DNA of 25,844 nucleotides from a bacterium (GCA_021805885.1 JAJZDR010000028.1:1-25844); one strand, 5' to 3'. Counted from the first letter of the stretch, positions 1 to 8,261 are shown. Notes: generated by a model from the letters alone, not told the origin. Translations and numbers: made by a program.

Positions 1-864
1 ATAAACAGTGTTTGCCCCTGCCCTACTTATTATTATATCTGTTTTTCTAAATACCTCTCCTATCTCATCTCCCCATATACCACGTCGTATTATATATCTT
101 GCTTGCAGGATTGCAGGAAGTGTTTCTCTCAGTGTTACAGCTTTTTTATAATCATCAAATATAGTATTAGATCCAGTCTGGTGTATTATATTATATTGTT
201 TAAGCAACTTTTTTATATTTTTAAATATTACTTGATTTATAATATGAGATCCTTGATTTCCACCAGTTATATATAACACAGGAAGTTTTTTATTAAATTT
301 AAAATTATCAGTTTTAGATCTAAATATCTCATCTCTTAGAATATTACCTGTAAATATTATATTTTTATCCCTCAAGCTTATCTTTTTGAAATATTTTTCT
401 GTATCTTTCCAGGTTGTAAAGATTGTGTTCGAAAAAATAGATGTTATTCTTGAGGCTAACCCTGGGATTGAAGCCTGTTCATGTGTGAATACTTTTACTT
501 TAAAAATACCTCCCCAAAAAACTACAGGGACAGATACGTATGATCCAAAAGACATTATGATTCGTGGTCTATATTTTGCTACATAATAGAATGCTTGGAA
601 GAAACCTATTGGAATTTTCAAAAATGATATAACACCTTTTATGGATAAGAACCTATATAGTTTTCCAGTATTTAATGGTAAAAATTTTATCTTATTTTTC
701 TGTGCAAACTGATACTCTTGAGATAAAGATTTATCAAACAATATTGTATGCTTAATTCCTACAAAAAATATATTTGAATTTTTTTTATCTTTAATACCAT
801 CATATATAGCTTGCGCTGGAGTTAAATGCCCTCCTATTAAAAAGATAGTATTCTTTCTCTTCAT
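1..864 (-). CDS. murG: MurG, UDP-GlcNAc:undecaprenyl-PP-MurNAc-pentapeptide transferase (3' end cut by window)
   Basis: MurG adds GlcNAc to lipid I to make lipid II on the inner face of the cytoplasmic membrane, the last cytoplasmic step of peptidoglycan precursor synthesis. I translated 288 codons by hand from the ATG at 864. The N-terminus reads MKRKNTIFLIGGHLTPAQAI, a shortened form of the family's glycine-rich GGTGGHxxPA lipid-binding loop. Further on come SFGSYVSVPV and FTHEQASIPG, matching the family GGY.S.P and HEQN..PG segments. The visible end, ISRAGANTVY, is the sugar-nucleotide-binding SRAGA motif. About 60-70 C-terminal residues should lie beyond the window. The start overlaps the ftsW stop as ATGA, so translation is probably coupled. 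It is the last visible gene of the ileS-rodA-ftsW-murG run. The family call is firm; the extent is limited by the window edge. Confidence 0.9.
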   Translation of the reverse strand, partial: MKRKNTIFLIGGHLTPAQAIYDGIKDKKNSNIFFVGIKHTILFDKSLSQEYQFAQKNKIKFLPLNTGKLYRFLSIKGVISFLKIPIGFFQAFYYVAKYRPRIIMSFGSYVSVPVVFWGGIFKVKVFTHEQASIPGLASRITSIFSNTIFTTWKDTEKYFKKISLRDKNIIFTGNILRDEIFRSKTDNFKFNKKLPVLYITGGNQGSHIINQVIFKNIKKLLKQYNIIHQTGSNTIFDDYKKAVTLRETLPAILQARYIIRRGIWGDEIGEVFRKTDIIISRAGANTVY

Positions 865-1985
865 GTTTTTTTATTTATATTTAGTACAAAGCCAATAGCT
901 GTTAGTAGTATTATAACAGATGATCCTCCATATGAAATCAGTGGTAATGGTATACCTGTTAAAGGTATTACTCCAATATTCGCTGCTATATTTAGCATTG
1001 CTTGAATACCTATCCAAATTCCAATTCCTGCAACCATAAATTTACCAAATGGGCTTCCAGATCTTATAGCTACTTTGAATATAAGATAAACAAGATACAA
1101 ATATAGTGCAATTAATAGTATACTTCCAATTAGCCCCATTTCTTCAGCAAGAACAGCAAATATTGAATCCGTTATTGATGTTGTACCAACTAAATATTGG
1201 TTTTTCTGTACAGACTGTGTGAAACCAACCCCTAATAATCCTCCAGATCCTATAGCTATCATTATTTGATGTACTTGGTACCCAGCTCCTTGCAGAAAAG
1301 AATTTGATGTTGATGAATTTAGATAAGTTAAAAGTCTTTGTACTCTATATGGTTCTATGACTATTGCTAGAATACCAGCAAATACAAATGTAAAAAAAGA
1401 TATTAATAAATTAATTTTAAGATATTTTGAATTATCTCCTAGTATCAGCATAAATAGGGCAATTAATATTATTATAATCGTTGTTCCTAAATCTTTTTCA
1501 AGTACAATTAATCCTGCCACAAATGCTGTAATAGCAAGAAATGGTAGTAGTAATTTTTTAAAATTTTCACTAAATGTTTTTATATTGTCTATTATATTTT
1601 GTCTTTTAACCAACCATGCAGACATATATGTTATAAATGCAAATTTAGCAAACTCTGAAGGTTGAAAATTAGCAAAATTTAATAAATTTATCCATCTCGC
1701 AGACCCATTAATTTTTCTTGATAGTATTATGACTACAAATAAGAGAAATATTGCTAATACCATAAGTAGAAATGAATATTTTTGGAATAATTTATAGTTG
1801 ATTTTATATACTATAAAGCCTGCTATAGAACCTACAACCATCCATAAACTTTGTAGTAAAATATAATGGTATCTTCCTGCATATAATCCTAATGAACCAT
1901 CAAACACCATTACTATTCCTATTACAGATATTATAATTGTGACTATAATTATTCTTTTCTGAAGATAATCTCTATTTACTTCCAT
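861..1985 (-). CDS. ftsW: FtsW-type SEDS peptidoglycan glycosyltransferase / lipid II polymerase
   Basis: A polytopic SEDS-family protein of 374 aa, close to the family norm, with about ten hydrophobic segments. SEDS proteins polymerise lipid II into glycan strands together with a class B PBP. Visible signatures are GSARWINL followed by FQPSEFAKFA, TDSIFAVLAEEMGLIG carrying the conserved Asp of the large periplasmic loop, and the C-terminal GIPLPLISYGGSS motif. It is assigned as FtsW rather than RodA because it lies directly before murG with an ATGA overlap, and because the upstream paralogue matches RodA better in its TDFI motif. That division is inference. The 60-nt spacer from rodA carries two tandem palindromic units. 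No Shine-Dalgarno sequence is seen before the ATG. No PBP gene is in the window, so the partner must be elsewhere. Confidence 0.85.
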   Translation of the reverse strand: MEVNRDYLQKRIIIVTIIISVIGIVMVFDGSLGLYAGRYHYILLQSLWMVVGSIAGFIVYKINYKLFQKYSFLLMVLAIFLLFVVIILSRKINGSARWINLLNFANFQPSEFAKFAFITYMSAWLVKRQNIIDNIKTFSENFKKLLLPFLAITAFVAGLIVLEKDLGTTIIIILIALFMLILGDNSKYLKINLLISFFTFVFAGILAIVIEPYRVQRLLTYLNSSTSNSFLQGAGYQVHQIMIAIGSGGLLGVGFTQSVQKNQYLVGTTSITDSIFAVLAEEMGLIGSILLIALYLYLVYLIFKVAIRSGSPFGKFMVAGIGIWIGIQAMLNIAANIGVIPLTGIPLPLISYGGSSVIILLTAIGFVLNINKKT

Positions 1986-2025
1986 ACAATTTTTATATCA
2001 CAGGATAAAGTAATAACTCAAATTC

Positions 2026-2053
2026 TTGGATCCAGATCCTTGGATCTAGATCC
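2026..2053. repeat. Tandem 14-nt palindromic repeat between rodA and ftsW
   Basis: Two adjacent 14-mers, TTGGATCCAGATCC and TTGGATCTAGATCC, differ at one base. The second contains the perfect 12-nt palindrome GGATCTAGATCC. In minus-strand RNA the two 12-mers can also pair with each other across an AA spacer, with one G-U wobble at the differing position, so a longer hairpin is possible. The rodA stop codon TAG (2046-2048) is formed inside the CTAG core of the second unit. The same family recurs near 6335, 11005 and 21204. Confidence 0.85.
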
Positions 2054-3326
2054 TATTTTTGGTATGTATGTTTTGTATTATGCCAAGTGAGATTAGGATG
2101 GTTATTAAAGAGGATCCCCCATATGACACCAATGGTAGTGGAATACCTGTAACTGGTACCAGGCCAATAGACATACCAATATTTATTACAAATTGGAAAA
2201 ATATCATTGTTATAATTCCAAAAACTAAAAGGAATGCAAATTTACCCTCAGTATTCTTCAGAATTAATAGTAGCCTTGCAAATAAAACAATATATAAAAA
2301 CATAAACACTATATTTCCTATAAATCCAAAATCTTCTATGAAGGTGGAATATATAAAATCTGTAGTATCTTCAGGTAAAAAATTTAAGCTTGACTGTGTT
2401 CCATTGCCATATCCTTCTCCCCATAAACCACCGGATCCAATAGCAATTTTTGACTGAGTTGTTTGGAAATTTAGAGAGTTTGAATAACTATTTGAAGATG
2501 GAGAAAGAAAACCTACTATTCTTTGTTTTTGATAATTTTTCATTAGATGATCCCAAACTACAAATTTAAATGTAGATCCAAATAGGATCCCAAATAAAAC
2601 TATACCTAGAAACAAATAGGAATACACTTTCTTTCTAGATACTCTATAGAGTATTGTTTCTAAGGCTAGGAAAATTAGAAATAAAGCAATATTTATCTTA
2701 AAAAATATTAAATTTAAATTAGCTGAAAGGAAATTTATACTTAAAAATATTGTTATAAAAAGTGACGATACTATAAATGTTAAAAACATTATAATTAATT
2801 TTATTTGATCATAATATGCTGCAAAAACAATAGCAGCCCATATTACTACAATAACTATTGATGTACCCAATGCTGGTTGCTTAAACACAAGTGCAACTAT
2901 TGGTAAAATCATTAAAAATCCTAGGAGAATTTTTTTTACTATTTTCTCTCCTTTTTGAAAAACAGTAAAGAAAGATGCTGTTATGAAAATAATTACTATT
3001 TTTGCAAACTCAGCAGGTTGTATATCTATTCCTCCTAATGTGAACCACCTATGAGTATTATTTAGTTTTATGTTTAATATATATATCAGGATAAGAAGAA
3101 TAAATACAACTATATAACCTATTATTTGAATAGATTTATACTTATATATATTGTAATCAACACCTATTAGAAAAAAATAAATAACTAAACCTAATACCAT
3201 AAATATAGTCTGTCTTTCTGCTATATAAGAGTTATTAGTTGATGATATAGTAATTATTCCTATTATCATCAATAGAATAATTGTTATAGTGAGGATAAAA
3301 TCTTGTTTGATGAAAGCTTTAAACAT
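2046..3326 (-). CDS. rodA: RodA-type SEDS peptidoglycan glycosyltransferase
   Basis: A polytopic SEDS protein of 426 aa, likely the elongation (RodA) polymerase of lipid II in the cytoplasmic membrane. Visible motifs are HRWFTLGGIDIQPAEFAK (invariant Trp and PAEFAK), KQPALGTS, LPEDTTDFIYSTFIEDFG with the loop Asp needed for catalysis in RodA/FtsW, and GIPLPLVSYGGSS near the C-terminus. The TDFI-type loop is more RodA-like than the downstream paralogue's TDSIF. Two SEDS genes in tandem suggest separate elongation and division enzymes, but which does which is inferred. The start overlaps the end of ileS by 8 nt. The last codons and stop lie inside a palindromic repeat, so the C-terminal Arg-Ile is repeat-derived. 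Confidence 0.8.
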   Translation of the reverse strand: MFKAFIKQDFILTITIILLMIIGIITISSTNNSYIAERQTIFMVLGLVIYFFLIGVDYNIYKYKSIQIIGYIVVFILLILIYILNIKLNNTHRWFTLGGIDIQPAEFAKIVIIFITASFFTVFQKGEKIVKKILLGFLMILPIVALVFKQPALGTSIVIVVIWAAIVFAAYYDQIKLIIMFLTFIVSSLFITIFLSINFLSANLNLIFFKINIALFLIFLALETILYRVSRKKVYSYLFLGIVLFGILFGSTFKFVVWDHLMKNYQKQRIVGFLSPSSNSYSNSLNFQTTQSKIAIGSGGLWGEGYGNGTQSSLNFLPEDTTDFIYSTFIEDFGFIGNIVFMFLYIVLFARLLLILKNTEGKFAFLLVFGIITMIFFQFVINIGMSIGLVPVTGIPLPLVSYGGSSLITILISLGIIQNIHTKNRI

Positions 3327-6240
3327 CTATTTTTACATAAAGAATTCGATCATCTATTTTTAGAACTACACCCAAGTCTTCACCTAGATCATTCCATTGC
3401 TGTTTTGTCATAATATTAAAGTCTTTTGATTTTATTGATCTTTTTATATCATCTTTAAATTTTGTTAAAACTTCTAATATGTTATTATCTTCTGAATATA
3501 TTATAGTACTTATTTCATCTTGCATATTTAAATGCATATTGCGTCTAAGATTTTGTATTTCACGTATTATCTCTCTAGATATTCCTTCTTTTATTATTTC
3601 TCTATCAAGTTTTGTATTAATACCAACAGATCCAAATTTATTTTGTTTACTTTTAAAACCTTTCATATCTTTAAAAAGTAAATTTTTAGTATTTATTTCG
3701 TTTTTTATTATTTCGAAAATCTTAGTATTTGTGGTATCTTTATTGTTTTCTAAATCGTTATAAACTATATATGCTTCATTGATTGGTTGTTTTAATTTTA
3801 TTGCATTTTCAATCCTTATACTTTGAAGTTGTGATATAGCATTTCTTGCAAGGTCCATTTTGAAGTTAAGCTCTTTATTGATTAGTTTTGTATTAACTGT
3901 AGGATAATCTTCAAGATGTACACTTTCCTTTGATCCTTTAAGTGATTGATAGATAAATTCAGATAAGAAAGGTAAAATAGGTGCAGTTATTATAGAGAAT
4001 TGTAGTAATGTGTGATACAAAACATTAAGAGCTATTTTATCCCCTTTAACAAATCTATCCCTAGATCTACGTATATACCATGTTGATAAATCTTCTATAA
4101 AAGGATGAATAGATAATGCTGCATCCATAAGATTATATTCTTCTATATTTTTTGAAATATCAGATTTTAATATTTCAACTCTTGAGATCATCCATGAATC
4201 TAGAATATTCTTAGAATTATCTAGTGGAGTTTCTGTAAAATCAAATGTGTTTGCGTAGATAGTAAAGTATTTTAAAGAGTTGTAAATTGTCAAAAATATA
4301 TCCTTTATAATATCTGCTACTCCTTGATCTTTAAAATTTAAATCTTCCCCATTAACTAAAGGTGATTTTATAAGGTATAACCTCAAAGCTTCTGCTCCAA
4401 ATTTGTCTATAAGTAACATTGGATCTGTATAATTTTTCTTAGATTTAGACATTTTTTGTCCTCCACCTGCCTGTACCAGTCCAGTGGTTATAACATTTTT
4501 AAAAGCAGCAGAATCCATCAGTGCTGTGGAAATTGTATGTAGTGAATAGAACCATCCTCTTGTTTGATCTATAGCTTCAGCAATAAAATCTGCAGGAAAT
4601 GTTTTCTTGAATCTATCTTTATTTTCAAAAGGATAATGTTTTTGTGCATATGGCATTGATCCTGATTCAAACCAACAATCCAACACTTCAGGTATTCGTT
4701 TTAATTTACCGGTTTTACACTCACTACAATCAAATTCAATATCATCTATAAAGTGTCTATGTATATCAGATATATTACGATTTGATAAATCTTCAAGTTC
4801 TTTAATTGATCCTAAAATCATTATATTAGAACATTTATTGCATTTCCAAACAGGTAATGGTGTACCCCAATATCTATTTCTTGATATACACCAGTCTGGA
4901 GCATTCTTCAGCCCTTCTTTAAATCGGCCATGTTTTATATGTTTAGGGTTCCAATTTATAGTCTCATTATTTTTTAAAGAATCATTTTTTATCTTTTGAA
5001 CATTTAAAAACCAAGAATTCATAGAGTAATTCAACAAAGGTGTATCACATCTCCAACAATGAGGATAAGAGTGTTCTATTTCTATAACCTTTAGAAGATG
5101 GTTATTTAGTGAGAGAAACTCTATTATTCTCTGGTTTAAATCTCTAGCTTCTTCCCCTGCCCATTCCATCATTGGGTATTCAGAAAACCTACCTTCTATA
5201 CTTACATGATTTATATGTGGAACTTTTAATTTTTGTCCTAATAGCATATCTTCCTCTCCAAATGCTGGAGCAATATGTACTATTCCTGTTCCCTCATTAT
5301 CTGTTACAAAATTAGCTTCTACTACAAACCAACCATCTTTTTTGATTATATTTTTTTTCTTACCTATATCAAATATTGGACTATACCTTTTTCCAATTAA
5401 ATCTTTTGAATTTATATCTCTTAGAATCTTATACTCCATACCTTCAAATACATACTCTACCCTACTTTTTGAAAGTATATATATTTCATCATTACTTTCA
5501 ACCTCAACATATTTAAAATCTTTATTTATTGCAAGTAAAGTATTTGCAGGGAGAGTCCATGGTGTTGTTGTCCATGCTAGAAAATATTTATTCTCATCTT
5601 CTAATTGGAATTTTACTATTACAGATGAATCTATCAGGTCTTTATATCCCATTTGTACTTCTGTATTAGATAGAGGTGTGGCGCACCTTGGACATATATG
5701 TATGCTCTTATACCCTTCATAAATAAGACCTTTTTCATATATGGTTTTAAATACGAACCATATACTTTCCATATAGTCTCGATCCATTGTTTTATAATCA
5801 TTTTCCATATCTACCCATCTACCCATCCTATTTGTTATGGTTTTCCACTCTTCAGCATATTTTAAAACTATAGCTCTACAAGATTCATTGAAAACATCTA
5901 TTCCTAAACTTTCAATTTCTTTTTTATTTTTTATACCTTTTATCTTTTCAACCTCATACTCTACGGGCAATCCATGGCAATCCCACCCAAATCTTCTTTC
6001 AACATAATATCCTTTCATTGTAAAATATCTTGGTATTATATCTTTTATAGTCCCTTGTATTAAATGACCATGATGAGGAAGTCCAGTAGCAAAAGGAGGT
6101 CCATCATAAAAAGAATATTCAGGACTATCCTCTCTTTGCTCTAGGGATTTTTGGAATATACTTTTAGTTTTCCATAAATCCAGTATATCCTCCTCTATTT
6201 TGGGAAAATCAGGTTTTGATTCTAATTCTTTAAACTTCAT
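3319..6240 (-). CDS. ileS: Isoleucyl-tRNA synthetase, type 2 (eukaryote-like)
   Basis: A class I aminoacyl-tRNA synthetase of 973 aa that charges tRNA-Ile with isoleucine. The HIGH signature appears as HHGH (56-59) within PPFATGLPHHGHLIQGTIKD. KMSKS is at about 596-600 within GGGQKMSKSKKNY. The CP1 editing domain shows WTTTPWTLPANT and GTGIVHIAPAFGEEDM. Cysteine pairs (HICPRC, HCWRC, CNKC, CSEC) suggest zinc-binding knuckles. The PPFATGLPHxGH context and ISRNRYWGTPLPVW are typical of type 2 enzymes, many of which resist mupirocin; resistance here is inference only. It is somewhat shorter than the usual roughly 1030-1050 aa, mainly at the C-terminus. It heads the rodA-ftsW-murG run and ends 8 nt inside rodA. 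A perfect 12-nt palindrome sits one base before the ATG. Confidence 0.95.
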   Translation of the reverse strand: MKFKELESKPDFPKIEEDILDLWKTKSIFQKSLEQREDSPEYSFYDGPPFATGLPHHGHLIQGTIKDIIPRYFTMKGYYVERRFGWDCHGLPVEYEVEKIKGIKNKKEIESLGIDVFNESCRAIVLKYAEEWKTITNRMGRWVDMENDYKTMDRDYMESIWFVFKTIYEKGLIYEGYKSIHICPRCATPLSNTEVQMGYKDLIDSSVIVKFQLEDENKYFLAWTTTPWTLPANTLLAINKDFKYVEVESNDEIYILSKSRVEYVFEGMEYKILRDINSKDLIGKRYSPIFDIGKKKNIIKKDGWFVVEANFVTDNEGTGIVHIAPAFGEEDMLLGQKLKVPHINHVSIEGRFSEYPMMEWAGEEARDLNQRIIEFLSLNNHLLKVIEIEHSYPHCWRCDTPLLNYSMNSWFLNVQKIKNDSLKNNETINWNPKHIKHGRFKEGLKNAPDWCISRNRYWGTPLPVWKCNKCSNIMILGSIKELEDLSNRNISDIHRHFIDDIEFDCSECKTGKLKRIPEVLDCWFESGSMPYAQKHYPFENKDRFKKTFPADFIAEAIDQTRGWFYSLHTISTALMDSAAFKNVITTGLVQAGGGQKMSKSKKNYTDPMLLIDKFGAEALRLYLIKSPLVNGEDLNFKDQGVADIIKDIFLTIYNSLKYFTIYANTFDFTETPLDNSKNILDSWMISRVEILKSDISKNIEEYNLMDAALSIHPFIEDLSTWYIRRSRDRFVKGDKIALNVLYHTLLQFSIITAPILPFLSEFIYQSLKGSKESVHLEDYPTVNTKLINKELNFKMDLARNAISQLQSIRIENAIKLKQPINEAYIVYNDLENNKDTTNTKIFEIIKNEINTKNLLFKDMKGFKSKQNKFGSVGINTKLDREIIKEGISREIIREIQNLRRNMHLNMQDEISTIIYSEDNNILEVLTKFKDDIKRSIKSKDFNIMTKQQWNDLGEDLGVVLKIDDRILYVKIDV

Positions 6241-6241
6241 T

Positions 6242-6253
6242 GGATTTAAATCC
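6242..6253. repeat. 12-nt perfect palindrome directly upstream of the ileS start
   Basis: GGATTTAAATCC is a perfect palindrome one base from the ileS ATG (6240) on the minus strand. It has the same GGAT....ATCC frame as the other palindromic units. It would lie in the mRNA leader if the promoter proposed at 6284-6313 is right. A role in start-site structure is possible but unproven. Confidence 0.5.
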
Positions 6254-6283
6254 CTAATTCAGTCTGTATATTAAGTAAAGAAC

Positions 6284-6313
6284 ATTTTACAATAAATATT
6301 ACTACCTGTCCAA
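6284..6313 (-). promoter_or_regulatory. Predicted sigma70-type promoter for the ileS-rodA-ftsW-murG operon
   Basis: On the minus strand, TTGGAC (6308-6313) is followed after 18 nt by TAAAAT (6284-6289). This predicts a transcript starting near 6277 and a leader of about 36 nt. The spacing is acceptable, though both boxes deviate from consensus. The position between two divergent genes supports it. Confidence 0.45.
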
Positions 6314-6332
6314 TATAATAAGTTCTACATAT

Positions 6333-6358
6333 TTGGATCTAGATCCTTGATCTTGATA
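6333..6358. repeat. Palindromic repeat in the ileS / glycosyltransferase divergent intergenic region
   Basis: TTGGATCTAGATCC (6333-6346) is identical to the second unit at 2040-2053. It is followed at the same 14-nt phase by a decayed copy, TTGATCTTGATA. It lies between the two predicted divergent promoters, directly upstream of the plus-strand -35 box. Confidence 0.75.
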
Positions 6359-6360
6359 CT

Positions 6361-6388
6361 TTGAACTTATACTTAAATTCTATATAAT
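6361..6388 (+). promoter_or_regulatory. Predicted sigma70-type promoter for the GT-C glycosyltransferase
   Basis: TTGAAC (6361-6366), 16 nt, then a perfect TATAAT (6383-6388). This predicts a transcript start near 6395. That leaves about 33 nt before the ATG at 6428 and makes the upstream TTG at 6401 an unlikely start. Confidence 0.6.
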
Positions 6389-6427
6389 TGTGTTATTATT
6401 TTGTTAGCTGATTACCACACTGTGAAT

Positions 6428-7972
6428 ATGTTAAAAAAAATTATTAGAGTTTTCCCTTATATATTAACAGTGCTTTTAAGAATACCTCCATTTTTTGAAC
6501 CACATACATATACTGATTCAGGTATATATTCTGCTGTAGGTATAGGTTTGAATCATGGGGATGTTTTATATAGAAATATTTTTGATAATAAACCACCCTT
6601 TATTTATTATCTTTACTCATATTTGGAAAAAATACCCCTAAGCTTAACATTTGAATACCAAATGTTATCTTTGATAGCCACATTGTTAACAGAATTTTTT
6701 ATTTATAAAATTGCAAAAATTAAATTTGGGGAAAAGGTTGCAATATTATCAACACTATTTTTCTCAATTTTTGTTGCTAGTGCATTTTTTGAAGGCAATG
6801 TAGCAAATGTAGAAAATTACTTTATGTTTTTTACGACATTATCAATATACCTTACTTTGAGGAATGATAAATTTAAAAAGAGCGTATTATATACATATCT
6901 TTTAGGAGTAATTTTAGGGTTGGGAGTAATGTTTAAAGTATCAGCACTTCTAGATGGTTTTTTTGTTATAGTATTTTTCTTTTTTATCTTTGATAGAGGT
7001 CTCCTTAAGTCTAGACTCCTTGAGACTGGTCTCCTTGAGACTAGTCTTCTTGATTTTAAATCCTTTATAAAAAATAGTTGGTTCTACGGTATTGGTGTTT
7101 TATCTCCTATGATAGTTTTCTTATTATATGAGTTTTCAATTCATAATTTTAAAAATACAATAAATGCAATATTTTTATATAATATTCCTTATGTATCATA
7201 TCAAGCATCTAATAGAATTTTAGGGTTTTCATATTTTAAATTTACCCTAGTTCTATTTTTTATAGTTCTTATTTCTGTATATTTTTTATACAAAAAATTT
7301 AAAATAGATATTAATGTTGTAACAATATTCCTTTGGTTTGTGTGTGACTATTATGCTAGTGTTATATCTGGAAGAGGATATTTACATTATCTTCTCCAAC
7401 CTTTAGTTCCATTTTCAATATTACTTGCCTATCTTATTTTTCTTCTGATTAGGAAAAATATCATTTATAAAGTAATTATTGTTATATCAACTGCAATATC
7501 TATATATGTATTGCTGCTTTATTTTCTTATTTATAAACCATATTGGCTTATACCAATACAATATCAAAATAAAGTAGATTATTATCCTACATTTATATCT
7601 TATATAACAGGGCAAAGTTCAAAATCTCAATATTACCATTTCTTTAAAGGTAATAACTATAACAATGTTGCAAAAGAATTAAATACTATAAATGTTAAGA
7701 ATAGGAGGATTTTTGTTATGGCTAATTACCCTTGGTTATATTATGAAACAAAGGCAATACCAGATACGCCATACTCTGATGATTTTATGCTTAGAAATGG
7801 AGAAAGAACATATTATAACAAAGCTTATTTTTATCTAGAGAAACATAATCCATATGTAATAGTATATTTTAATGATGGATTGAATTTTGTTCAACTTTTT
7901 AAATTAATTGATACACAATATACACTTAAAAAAACTATAGAGGGAGTACAGATTTACATTAGAAAAAACTAG
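6428..7972 (+). CDS. GT-C fold membrane glycosyltransferase (GT39/ArnT/PMT-like)
   Basis: A polytopic membrane protein of 514 aa. The N-terminus has one membrane segment, then an extracytoplasmic loop with YTDSGIYSAVGIGL and IFDNKPPFIYYL. The D-x-G ... LY ... D(N/H)KPP pattern is typical of lipid-phosphate-sugar-dependent GT-C enzymes, the acidic loop residue being the usual catalytic candidate. About ten further hydrophobic segments precede a soluble C-terminal domain (about residues 400-514). Such enzymes transfer sugars from polyprenyl-phosphate donors to lipids, glycans or proteins outside the membrane; the acceptor cannot be read from sequence. ATG 6428 was chosen over TTG 6401 because of the promoter position. 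Residues about 189-212, between two membrane segments, are a pentapeptide repeat (LLKSR, LLETG, LLETS) encoded by palindromic 15-mers. The gene ends in a CTAG shared with the convergent gene. Confidence 0.8.
   Translation: MLKKIIRVFPYILTVLLRIPPFFEPHTYTDSGIYSAVGIGLNHGDVLYRNIFDNKPPFIYYLYSYLEKIPLSLTFEYQMLSLIATLLTEFFIYKIAKIKFGEKVAILSTLFFSIFVASAFFEGNVANVENYFMFFTTLSIYLTLRNDKFKKSVLYTYLLGVILGLGVMFKVSALLDGFFVIVFFFFIFDRGLLKSRLLETGLLETSLLDFKSFIKNSWFYGIGVLSPMIVFLLYEFSIHNFKNTINAIFLYNIPYVSYQASNRILGFSYFKFTLVLFFIVLISVYFLYKKFKIDINVVTIFLWFVCDYYASVISGRGYLHYLLQPLVPFSILLAYLIFLLIRKNIIYKVIIVISTAISIYVLLLYFLIYKPYWLIPIQYQNKVDYYPTFISYITGQSSKSQYYHFFKGNNYNNVAKELNTINVKNRRIFVMANYPWLYYETKAIPDTPYSDDFMLRNGERTYYNKAYFYLEKHNPYVIVYFNDGLNFVQLFKLIDTQYTLKKTIEGVQIYIRKN
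6992..7066. repeat. In-frame 15-nt palindromic repeat array inside the GT-C gene
   Basis: Five units of 12+3 nt start at 6992, 7007, 7022, 7037 and 7052. The 12-mers are GATAGAGGTCTC, AAGTCTAGACTC, GAGACTGGTCTC, GAGACTAGTCTT and GATTTTAAATCC, each followed by CTT or TTT. Units 2 and 4 contain perfect 10-nt palindromes (AGTCTAGACT, AGACTAGTCT). Unit 3 pairs GAGAC with GTCTC. The translated result is a leucine-rich pentapeptide repeat in a loop. The period of 15 keeps the frame. Confidence 0.85.
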
Positions 7973-8229
7973 TTTGTTTTAGTTTTACTAGATGTACCTT
8001 TTTTAATAATTGGAGAAGTTTTGTCATTTTTATCTTTAATCTGTTCAATTAAATCCTCTTTAATCTCGTCAACTTTATCTTTAAATGTTTGTTTAGAATC
8101 ATTATATTTAGTAACAACGTCCTCCCTATTTTCCTTTTTAGAGAAGTAAGATGTTAAAGTTCCTGTAACAACACCTGCTACGAATGTGAATAACAATTTA
8201 CCTCCATTTCTTCTATTTTTGTTGGCCAT
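7969..8229 (-). CDS. Small YtxH-like single-span membrane protein of unknown function
   Basis: A protein of 86 aa. A basic N-terminus (MANKNRRNGGK) leads into one Gly-rich hydrophobic segment (LLFTFVAGVVTGTLTSYF, about residues 12-29). A highly charged, probably helical tail follows (about 30-70) with alternating Lys/Glu/Asp, then a Ser/Thr/Lys-rich end. This layout resembles the YtxH/gas-vesicle-accessory type of small membrane proteins, but similarity is by composition only. It is transcribed convergently with the GT-C gene and shares its stop: the CTAG at 7969-7972 gives TAG on both strands. A good promoter lies upstream (8262-8290), which supports a real gene. No specific function can be assigned. 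Confidence 0.65.
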   Translation of the reverse strand: MANKNRRNGGKLLFTFVAGVVTGTLTSYFSKKENREDVVTKYNDSKQTFKDKVDEIKEDLIEQIKDKNDKTSPIIKKGTSSKTKTN

Positions 8230-8261
8230 TACTAATTGAATATACTATATTTTAAAAATTA

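Noticed and set aside
386..586. Plus-strand 66-codon frame at the left edge
   Set aside because: It is antisense to murG, whose motifs are clear on the minus strand.
861..863. TGA recoding to glycine, as in some candidate phyla
   Set aside because: TGA ends ftsW (861-863) and glmS (16576-16578) at family-appropriate lengths, and no gene needs read-through of TGA.
2042..2060. Palindrome followed by TATTTTT, looking like an intrinsic terminator
   Set aside because: The T-run is downstream only on the plus strand, where no gene ends; the neighbouring genes are on the minus strand.
6401..6427. TTG start giving the GT-C protein nine extra residues
   Set aside because: The perfect TATAAT at 6383-6388 places the transcript start near 6395, and ATG 6428 leads directly into the charged residues and membrane segment typical of the family.
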